From the NCBI RefSeq assembly GCF_947258925.1, contig NZ_CAMYKG010000002.1, forward strand, positions 1 to 64,000: 64,000 nt of DNA. Direction: 5' to 3'. The translations under genes were made by a program, and so were the position numbers. Positions 57,630-64,000 of this stretch are shown in pieces. The notes beneath the pieces are model-generated. The model saw only the letters and a program-made list of their open reading frames with translations, did no database searches and was not told the origin of the DNA. The DNA comes from an uncultured Eudoraea sp. Its GTDB lineage: Bacteria > Bacteroidota > Bacteroidia > Flavobacteriales > Flavobacteriaceae. How positions within the stretch are numbered: the stretch's first letter is position 1; each line of letters starts with the position of its first letter.

Positions 57630-57737
57630 GTTATCTGTCACACAATACATGTGATAGAATTTAGCACCTTCTCCGTATTTGACACAAAGGGTTGCTAAGG
57701 TTTCATAGGGTCTATTCCCTCCACCTTTCTTGATAAC
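57630..57737 (-). ncRNA. SAM-I (S-box) riboswitch before metY
   Basis: Minus strand GTTATCAAGAAAGGTGGAGGG, an AGACCCTATGAAACC helix, TTAGCAACCC and AAGGTGCTAAATTC form the S-box core. P1 is GTTATC (57732-57737) with GATAAC (57630-57635), and P4 is the TCACA/TGTGTGA hairpin. It should shut off metY-metX/thrA-metZ when SAM is abundant. No clear terminator follows. A separate hairpin AGCGAC/GTCGCT (57504-57521) lies near the start codon and may take part. Confidence 0.95.
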
Positions 57738-57767
57738 TTTTCAACAAGTGATTGAACTTAGTAAAAG

Positions 57768-57775
57768 CAAATATA
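57768..57775 (-). promoter_or_regulatory. -7 promoter element of the metY riboswitch transcript
   Basis: TATATTTG on the minus strand, an exact TAnnTTTG match 31 bases upstream of the aptamer. The -33 region is weak. It lies between the metK stop codon and the riboswitch. Confidence 0.65.
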
Positions 57776-57815
57776 GGAATGGAAAAAGGGTTATTCCTAA
57801 TATTTGAACAAAAAA

Positions 57816-59072
57816 TTACAAATTGAATGCGGATTTGACCTTATCCACCATATCCAATTTCTCCCAGGTGAATAACTCCACCTCTTTTTCAACCCTCCCA
57901 TTATAAGGGGATTCAAATACTTTAGATACCTTTTTGGGCTCTTTGCCCATATGCCCATATGCAGCTGTTTCAAAATATATCGGATTTCTCAGTTTCAGGC
58001 GATCTTCTATAGCAAAAGGCCTCATATCAAAAAGATCAGCTACTTTTTCTGCTATTTCACCATCAGTCAAAGCAATTTTTGAAGTTCCATAGGTATCCAC
58101 AAAAATAGAAGTGGGTTCAACAACGCCAATAGCATAACTTACCTGAACCAATATCTCTTCCGAAACTCCGGCTGCAACCAGGTTTTTTGCCGCATGCCTG
58201 GCAGCATATGCCGCGCTGCGGTCTACCTTACTGGGATCTTTACCGCTGAATGCGCCACCTCCATGCGCACCTTTGCCTCCATAGGTATCAACAATAATCT
58301 TTCTTCCGGTTAATCCGGTATCTCCATGGGGACCTCCAATGACAAATTTACCCGTAGGGTTTATATGATAGATAATCTTATCATTAAACAAGGCCCGGGT
58401 GTTCTTCGGTAACTTAGCTATCACCCTGGGCATTAAAATACCAATAAGATCTTCTTTGATTTTAGACAACATTTTGGCATCATCTTTATCAAATTCATCA
58501 TGCTGTGTTGATATTACAATAGTATCAATCCTATCAGGTACATTATCATCTGTGTACGATATTGTAACCTGTGATTTGGCATCCGGCCTCAAATAGGGAA
58601 TATCTTTATTTTCTCTTCTCATTAATGATAATTCCCGAAGTATTCGATGTGAAATATCCAGGGCCATAGGCATGAAATTTTCACTTTCACTGGTTGCATA
58701 ACCAAACATCATGCCCTGGTCGCCTGCTCCCTGATCTTCTTTCTTTCCCCGGTCTACTCCCTGGTTTATTTCCTTAGATTGCTCATGTATTAAAGAAATC
58801 ACCCCACATGAATCACCACTAAACTGATACTCCCCTTTTGTATAACCAATCTTATTAATAACATCACGGGCTATTTGCTGAAGATCTACATAAGTATGAC
58901 TTTTAACTTCTCCTGCCAAAATAACCTGACCGGTAGTTACCATGGTTTCACAGGCTACTTTACTTTCCGGGTCAAATGCTAAAAAATTATCCAGTAACGC
59001 ATCGCTAATCTGATCGGCTATCTTGTCCGGATGTCCTTCACTGACAGATTCTGAGGTAAACAAATAGGCCAT
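57816..59072 (-). CDS. metK: S-adenosylmethionine synthetase
   Basis: 418-aa cytoplasmic enzyme making SAM from methionine and ATP. Family blocks TSESVSEGHPDKIADQISDA, GAGDQGMMFGYA, and GGGAFSGKDPSKVDRS are present. I chose the ATG at 59072, which gives the standard AYLFTSESVSEGHPDK start. A frame open to 59165 adds 31 unrelated residues. A leader of about 200 bases with two hairpins precedes it. Confidence 0.96.
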   Translation of the reverse strand: MAYLFTSESVSEGHPDKIADQISDALLDNFLAFDPESKVACETMVTTGQVILAGEVKSHTYVDLQQIARDVINKIGYTKGEYQFSGDSCGVISLIHEQSKEINQGVDRGKKEDQGAGDQGMMFGYATSESENFMPMALDISHRILRELSLMRRENKDIPYLRPDAKSQVTISYTDDNVPDRIDTIVISTQHDEFDKDDAKMLSKIKEDLIGILMPRVIAKLPKNTRALFNDKIIYHINPTGKFVIGGPHGDTGLTGRKIIVDTYGGKGAHGGGAFSGKDPSKVDRSAAYAARHAAKNLVAAGVSEEILVQVSYAIGVVEPTSIFVDTYGTSKIALTDGEIAEKVADLFDMRPFAIEDRLKLRNPIYFETAAYGHMGKEPKKVSKVFESPYNGRVEKEVELFTWEKLDMVDKVKSAFNL

Positions 59073-59215
59073 AAATAAATATGTTTTAAAAAAATTAAAT
59101 TGATTTGACGAATGCCGAAAAAGAAGTTTACAACTCAGATTAATCTGTAGAAACTGCTTTAGCATTTTTTCTTTTACTGAACCTGAATGATCTTAAAAAA
59201 ATGTTTTTATCCGAT

Positions 59216-59268
59216 CAGAAGCTGGGTTCTGTATAAGAGGTTGCAATCAGTCAAATCCCTCCTCTTAT
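59216..59268 (-). ncRNA. Structured metK leader, unrecognised element
   Basis: Starting only a few bases after the predicted transcription start, the minus strand shows two structures. One is an 8-bp stem ATAAGAGG/CCTCTTAT (59261-59268 and 59233-59240) around a 20-base loop. One base later comes a 5-bp hairpin CAGAA-CCCAGC-TTCTG (59216-59231). The GGG of the first loop could pair with the CCC of the second, a possible pseudoknot. It is not an S-box and I do not recognise it as another SAM riboswitch class. About 145 bases separate it from the metK start. Confidence 0.5.
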
Positions 59269-59278
59269 TTAGTGTTGA

Positions 59279-59286
59279 CAAAAATA
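59279..59286 (-). promoter_or_regulatory. -7 promoter element of metK
   Basis: TATTTTTG on the minus strand matches TAnnTTTG. The predicted start of the transcript (about 59272) puts the leader stem at its very 5' end. Confidence 0.6.
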
Positions 59287-59427
59287 CACAAATGACATTG
59301 AAATAAAAACTTTGATAAAATATAATTATCTCTGGTATTTCAACAACTATTTTTTCTCTTCCAGAAGATACTTTGTATATTGTGTTTCTCTTAAAATTAA
59401 GACACCAACCATAAATTCAAACACTAT

Positions 59428-60048
59428 ATGCATATTGCCGTTGCTGGAAATATAGGAGCCGGAAAAACTACCCTCACCCGCCTTTTAGCTAAACATTACA
59501 GGTGGGAGGCACATTTTGAGGACGTAGTAGACAATCCATATTTAGATGATTTCTACAACCAAATGGAGCGTTGGAGTTTTAACCTGCAGATTTACTTTTT
59601 AAACAGCAGGTATCGACAAATTTTAAAGATCAGGGAATCCGGAATTAATATTATCCAGGACAGGACAATCTACGAAGATGCCCACATTTTTGCACCTAAT
59701 TTACATGCAATGGGCTTGATGACAAACAGGGATTTTGGTAACTATTCCAGCCTTTTTGAGCTTATGGAAAGTCTTGTGGAGCCTCCTGATCTGCTGATTT
59801 ATCTTAGGAGTTCAATTCCAAATCTGGTGAACCAAATTCATAAACGAGGACGGGATTACGAAAATTCTATTTCCATAGATTATTTAAGTCGGTTGAATGA
59901 GCGTTATGAAGCCTGGGCTCACGGTTATGAGAAAGGTAACTTGTTGATAATTGATGTGGATGAATTAGATTTTGTAGATAATCCTGAACATCTTGGCGAA
60001 GTAATTAATAAGATAGATGCGGAAATACACGGATTGTTTGAGAAATAA
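59428..60048 (+). CDS. Deoxynucleoside kinase
   Basis: 206-aa kinase of the dNK/dGK-dAK family for salvage of deoxynucleosides. P-loop AGNIGAGKTT at about residues 6-15, the DRT motif in QDRTIYEDAHIFA (about 79-91), and a lid with arginines (KRGRDYENSI). The preferred nucleoside is not clear by eye. Divergent from metK and closed by a strong palindromic terminator. Confidence 0.9.
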   Translation: MHIAVAGNIGAGKTTLTRLLAKHYRWEAHFEDVVDNPYLDDFYNQMERWSFNLQIYFLNSRYRQILKIRESGINIIQDRTIYEDAHIFAPNLHAMGLMTNRDFGNYSSLFELMESLVEPPDLLIYLRSSIPNLVNQIHKRGRDYENSISIDYLSRLNERYEAWAHGYEKGNLLIIDVDELDFVDNPEHLGEVINKIDAEIHGLFEK

Positions 60049-60063
60049 TGATACTTATAACCC

Positions 60064-60102
60064 AAAAAAAGACCCCCATGTGCACATGGGGGTCTTTTTT
60101 TT
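60064..60102. terminator. Bidirectional terminator
   Basis: Perfect 24-base palindrome GACCCCCATGTG/CACATGGGGGTC (60071-60094) flanked by seven A on the left and eight T on the right. It serves both the deoxynucleoside kinase gene and the convergent pyrophosphatase gene. Confidence 0.95.
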
Positions 60103-60124
60103 GATATCCTACCAAGGTAGTTCC

Positions 60125-62515
60125 TTATTCCTCGCTAACTTCCTTTATCACCTTTTCTATTTGAATTTTGGCGTTATCATTATCATTATTTAAGGCTTCT
60201 ATCTGTGCCTTTACCTCATCTTCGCTGCCTTCAAAAACAAGCTCCTTGGTATTTTCAGTCCCATTTTCCGAAGTAGTTATTGTAACAACTGCCTTTACAA
60301 GGCCAGAATCACTATTCTTCATCTCTACGCGAACTTCTTTTTTAACTTCGAAGTTTGCATTCTCCTGGTTATAAGCAGTTAGACTATCTGAGGAAATTGC
60401 AATACTTGGTGCAATAACCAAAGCTACAACAGACATGAGCTTTAAAAGAATATTCAATGAAGGTCCCGAGGTATCCTTAAATGGATCTCCAACCGTATCA
60501 CCAACAACAGCTGCCTTGTGTGCATCAGATCCTTTACCGCCATCGGCTTCAATCATTTTCTTGGCGTTATCCCATGCGCCTCCTGCATTAGATTGGAAAA
60601 TAGCCATTAGAACCCCACAAGTAGTTACACCGGCCAAAAGACCTCCAAGCATTTCAGCACCGCCAATAAATCCAACTGCTACTGGAACTGCTATTGCCAA
60701 TAATCCCGGGAATACCATTTCCTTAATGGAAGCTTTGGTTGATATGTCAACACATTTATCATATTCAGCAACTCCGTCTGCAGCATCAAATATTTTTCTA
60801 TCCTCAGCACTGGCCTTAGACATATCCGAATCATACTTGCGCATCACTTCTAATGCCGCATGCAATTGAGGAATATCCCTGAACTGTCTGCGTACTTCTT
60901 CTATCATCGCCATAGCCGCGCGGCCCACTGCATTCATTGAAAGCGCAGAGAACACAAAAGGAAGCATCCCACCTACCAATAATCCGGCCATGATATCCGG
61001 TCTGGAAACGTCTATCGCAGTAACATTGGCGACTTTCATAAAGGCTGAAAACAAGGCCAATGCCGTCAACGCAGCTGAAGCAATAGCAAAGCCTTTTCCT
61101 ATAGCTGCGGTAGTATTTCCTACTGCATCCAATTCATCTGTGCGCTCACGAACCTCTTTGGGCAATTCTGCCATTTCAGCAATACCTCCGGCATTGTCAG
61201 AAATAGGTCCATATGCATCTACCGCCAATTGAATACCTGTGTTGGCTAACATACCAACTGCCGCAATGGCAATTCCGTATAATCCTGCAAAATGATGAGA
61301 AACCAAGATTGCACCGGCAATTAATAGTATAGGCACTGCCGTAGACATCATTCCCACTCCTAAACCTGCAATGATATTAGTGGCAGCCCCTGTATTGGAC
61401 TGTTTAACGATTGATTTTACCGGCTTTGTACCGGTACCCGTATAGTACTCTGTTATTTTTCCAACACCAAAACCTGCTATTAAACCGGAAAGTGTAGCAA
61501 AAAATACACCCATTGCTCCAAATGGCAGACCTTCAATACTTTCCGGCAGCATTCCAGTAATTATAAAATAGGAAGCAACAATCATTAATGCACCTGAGCC
61601 GAATTCTCCTAAATTCAATGCTTTGTGAGGGCTTCCGCCTTCTTTTACTTTAACAAAGAATGTACCTATAATAGACATTACAATCCCAACAGCGGCTAAT
61701 ACCAATGGTAAATACACTGCGCCTAATCCTCCAAATTCAGGAGTGAAAATAAAAGCTCCAAGAACCATTGTTCCAATAATGGAACCGACAAAGGATTCAA
61801 ATAAATCCGCGCCCATACCTGCAACATCTCCTACATTGTCTCCAACATTATCCGCAATCGTAGCCGGATTTAAAGGGTGATCTTCCGGAATCCCAGCTTC
61901 AACCTTACCTACCAAATCTGCTCCAACATCAGCGGCTTTCGTATAAATACCGCCACCAACACGAGCAAATAACGCGATGGATGACGCTCCTAATGAAAAT
62001 CCGGAAAGTACGTTTAATACCATTGGAATATTTTCCGATCCCGGCCAAATCATCTGGTAAATCATAAATAACCCGCTCAATCCAAGAACGCCTAAACCAA
62101 CTACCCCCAGTCCCATAACCGAACCACCTGCAAAGGCCACTTCGAGTGCTTTCCCTAAGGATTTTCTGGCGGCTTGTGTTGTTCGAACATTGGCTTTGGT
62201 AGCTACGCGCATTCCAATAAAACCAGCTAGTGCAGAGCAAATTGCACCCACTATAAAAGATAATGCGACCATTCCGTTGGAACCTTCTTCAGAATTACCC
62301 TTAAAATATAAAAGGATAGCAACTGCTATCACAAAAATGGATAAGATTTTGTACTCTGCCTTTAAAAAAGACATTGCTCCATCGGCAATGTTTTTAGCAA
62401 TCCGTTTCATCTTCGGATCGCCATCGTCCTGTTTTGAAACCCATACATTCTTGACATAAACAAAAAGAAGTGCTAAAACACCAAAGGCTGGTAAAATTTG
62501 TACTATTAATTCCAT
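60125..62515 (-). CDS. hppA: Membrane-bound ion-pumping pyrophosphatase
   Basis: 796-aa polytopic enzyme (about 16 membrane segments) that couples pyrophosphate hydrolysis to Na+ and/or H+ export. Active-site blocks [35 protein letters not shown] and [18 protein letters not shown] are intact. The [10 protein letters not shown] motif, with Ala where K+-independent enzymes have Lys, points to a K+-dependent, probably Na+-pumping type. After the last membrane helix an unusual charged tail of about 85 residues (from about 712) extends beyond the family core. Confidence 0.93.
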   Translation of the reverse strand: MELIVQILPAFGVLALLFVYVKNVWVSKQDDGDPKMKRIAKNIADGAMSFLKAEYKILSIFVIAVAILLYFKGNSEEGSNGMVALSFIVGAICSALAGFIGMRVATKANVRTTQAARKSLGKALEVAFAGGSVMGLGVVGLGVLGLSGLFMIYQMIWPGSENIPMVLNVLSGFSLGASSIALFARVGGGIYTKAADVGADLVGKVEAGIPEDHPLNPATIADNVGDNVGDVAGMGADLFESFVGSIIGTMVLGAFIFTPEFGGLGAVYLPLVLAAVGIVMSIIGTFFVKVKEGGSPHKALNLGEFGSGALMIVASYFIITGMLPESIEGLPFGAMGVFFATLSGLIAGFGVGKITEYYTGTGTKPVKSIVKQSNTGAATNIIAGLGVGMMSTAVPILLIAGAILVSHHFAGLYGIAIAAVGMLANTGIQLAVDAYGPISDNAGGIAEMAELPKEVRERTDELDAVGNTTAAIGKGFAIASAALTALALFSAFMKVANVTAIDVSRPDIMAGLLVGGMLPFVFSALSMNAVGRAAMAMIEEVRRQFRDIPQLHAALEVMRKYDSDMSKASAEDRKIFDAADGVAEYDKCVDISTKASIKEMVFPGLLAIAVPVAVGFIGGAEMLGGLLAGVTTCGVLMAIFQSNAGGAWDNAKKMIEADGGKGSDAHKAAVVGDTVGDPFKDTSGPSLNILLKLMSVVALVIAPSIAISSDSLTAYNQENANFEVKKEVRVEMKNSDSGLVKAVVTITTSENGTENTKELVFEGSEDEVKAQIEALNNDNDNAKIQIEKVIKEVSEE

Positions 62516-62547
62516 ACTAGTTAGTTATTTACAATTTAAAACGGGTG

Positions 62548-62555
62548 CAAAAGTA
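62548..62555 (-). promoter_or_regulatory. -7 promoter element of hppA
   Basis: TACTTTTG on the minus strand, matching TAnnTTTG, 33 bases before the start codon. No clear -33 partner. Confidence 0.55.
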
Positions 62556-62602
62556 GTAAAACAGATTAGAATAAAAAAGCTTAAATACGTTCCCTCAAGG
62601 AT

Positions 62603-64000
62603 TTAAAAACTAAAACCAAAAGTTCCTTTAACACTAAAAGAGCGAGCACCCGGATTTTCCAGATAATTACCCCTGAAGTTAAAATCAATTCTAAAAATCT
62701 TGAAGATATTCCCAATACCAAAGGAGTATTCCCAATAAATCTTATCAGAAGGAGCCATTAACGGAATGTTTGTCGGGCTGCTGAGCAAAATATTATCGTC
62801 GGACAAAGTACCCCACGCCCCCCTTAAACCTACTATTTCTCTTAAATTCCAATTTCGTATTAGGGGAATCCTTGAAAAAATCCGCCCATTAAAATTGTGT
62901 TCCAGATGAACAGTAGCATAGGTATCTGTTACAAATTCATAAAAATTCAGATTCGGGAATGTATTATAAATGGTCCACAAGGTTTGGTTTCCCGGTATTA
63001 CACTCAGCAGGCCAAGTGGAACAGCACCAAAGGTTTTACCTACTTCAACAGTACTAAGCAGCCTTCCAAAACCACCTATTTGCCAAGGTTGGGTGTATGA
63101 AAATTGAATTTTTTCAAACTCAAAATCACTTTGAAAAAAACCTTTTAGCCCCTTCGTGTAATTCAGTAAAAGAGTGCTGTAGTTATCATTTACATTTCTG
63201 CGTTCCACACCATTACCAATCGTTCGTTTACCGGGGGTATATAATAATATGGTGTTTAATTCAAACTGTTGAATCTCGGAAGATATTCCTGTTGGAGATG
63301 AGGGATCAAGATAATCAAGGCTAAATGCATCGGGTAGCGCTGAACTCAGGGTACGATATGAACTTCCGAATCGAATTCTTAAATTAGTAACCGGTTCAAT
63401 ATCTACGTTGAATGTGGTCAGGTTTATGTTGGTAAGTCTGTCATTAGCCCCCACCGTAAAAATTGCTGAAGAAGCTACACTCCTGCCAAGAACATCAGTG
63501 GTTTGTGTAAGGTTAATTCCCAATTGTTCTATATCTCTTCGGTTACCACCGGATAATATAAGCCTGGTTTTTTTATCTATCAGCCATTTACCGGAGAAGC
63601 CATGCTTGAATTTTTCATCTTTAAAGCCGTATGCGAGGTAGCCTTCAAGACGCCAGGGATCATTTTGCCCAAAATAGGTTCGGGCACCGCCTCTTAACCT
63701 AATTCCCTCTGCCTCGTTATATCCAAAACCACTGTAAATGCTACCCAGGTCTATATTCCATCTATCAATCTCAACGTAGCCAGAGCCTAGAATACTTACA
63801 ATGTTATAAGCAGTATTAAAACGGGGGACTGTTTTTAAGGTATCCAAAAGCGCATATATGCCCTGCTCGTCTTTATTGAGAGATTCCAACCTGTTATTTT
63901 CCCAGAATACGCTATCCCTTTCAAAGGTTATCGGATTAAAGGGGTCTGTTTTGTTTTTATAGAATTTTTTGGGTTTAACTATATCAAATTTATAATTCCC
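62603..64000 (-). CDS. DUF5686-family outer-membrane protein, 5' end missing
   Basis: The frame is open to the window edge, so only the C-terminal part (about 465 codons) is seen and the start lies beyond 64000. The sequence has the alternating beta-strand pattern of an outer-membrane barrel and ends in Phe (VKGTFGFSF). It matches flavobacterial DUF5686 proteins with a carboxypeptidase-like N-terminal domain (NPITFERDSVFWENNR, DPWRLEGYLAYGFKDEKFKHG). Function unknown. Confidence 0.8.
   Translation of the reverse strand, partial: GNYKFDIVKPKKFYKNKTDPFNPITFERDSVFWENNRLESLNKDEQGIYALLDTLKTVPRFNTAYNIVSILGSGYVEIDRWNIDLGSIYSGFGYNEAEGIRLRGGARTYFGQNDPWRLEGYLAYGFKDEKFKHGFSGKWLIDKKTRLILSGGNRRDIEQLGINLTQTTDVLGRSVASSAIFTVGANDRLTNINLTTFNVDIEPVTNLRIRFGSSYRTLSSALPDAFSLDYLDPSSPTGISSEIQQFELNTILLYTPGKRTIGNGVERRNVNDNYSTLLLNYTKGLKGFFQSDFEFEKIQFSYTQPWQIGGFGRLLSTVEVGKTFGAVPLGLLSVIPGNQTLWTIYNTFPNLNFYEFVTDTYATVHLEHNFNGRIFSRIPLIRNWNLREIVGLRGAWGTLSDDNILLSSPTNIPLMAPSDKIYWEYSFGIGNIFKIFRIDFNFRGNYLENPGARSFSVKGTFGFSF

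Noticed and set aside
59073-59165. Extension of metK by 31 codons
   Set aside because: The added residues are not seen in the very conserved MetK N-terminus and the ATG at 59072 fits exactly.
1-64000. tRNA, rRNA, CRISPR array, insertion sequence, prophage
   Set aside because: None was recognised: no cloverleaf or rRNA blocks, no regularly spaced repeats, no transposase or phage genes.

Overview
The window comes from a member of the Bacteroidetes, almost certainly a marine-type flavobacterium (Flavobacteriaceae). The reasons are the AT-rich DNA, gliding genes gldA, gldB and gldC, a two-piece MetH, a DnaG primase without its zinc ligands, a MetX-aspartokinase-homoserine dehydrogenase fusion, and promoters of the TAnnTTTG type. 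No rRNA, tRNA, CRISPR array, insertion sequence or prophage was seen. This is core chromosome.

Layout: (1) 1-16.4 kb, minus strand: a complete division and cell-wall (dcw) cluster in transcription order mraZ-rsmH-ftsL-ftsI-murE-mraY-murD-ftsW-murG-murC-ftsQ-ftsA-ftsZ, closed by a terminator, then a GatB/YqeY protein and a DksA-like zinc-finger protein. Three direct repeats at the mraZ promoter look like MraZ operator boxes. (2) 16.6-25.6 kb: hydrolase, engB, a PhoD-type phosphatase, gldC/gldB, nadE, a response regulator with Glu in place of the phospho-acceptor Asp, dnaG and a small zinc ribbon. (3) 25.6-28.2 kb: an ECF sigma, membrane protein and outer-membrane protein module with a probable autoregulated promoter. 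(4) 28.2-34.6 kb: polyprenyl synthase, rlmN, queA, aroA, a MazG-like protein, dtd, rsgA. (5) 34.7-39.7 kb: a Phe/Tyr operon (prephenate dehydratase, aminotransferase, prephenate dehydrogenase, DAHP synthase-chorismate mutase). It is preceded by a previously unlisted 23-codon Phe/Tyr-rich leader peptide and a mutually exclusive antiterminator/terminator pair, a textbook attenuator. (6) 39.9-43.9 kb: gldA, a serine hydrolase, a GIN-domain lipoprotein, a PagL-like protein. (7) 44-59.3 kb: a methionine/SAM regulon with two SAM-I riboswitches (before split metH-metF and before metY-metX/thrA-metZ), an Rrf2 regulator, DUF2061 and cysH, the decayed remains of sulfite reductase and siroheme synthase genes, and metK behind an unrecognised structured leader. 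(8) 59.4-64 kb: a deoxynucleoside kinase, a membrane pyrophosphatase and the 3' part of a DUF5686-type outer-membrane gene.

The most interesting points are the phe/tyr attenuator, the deletion-fused pseudogene that removes local sulfite reduction while riboswitch-controlled sulfhydrylases stay intact, and the metK leader. Pairings were found by eye. No folding program or database search was run, and family names rest on recognition of the protein sequences.
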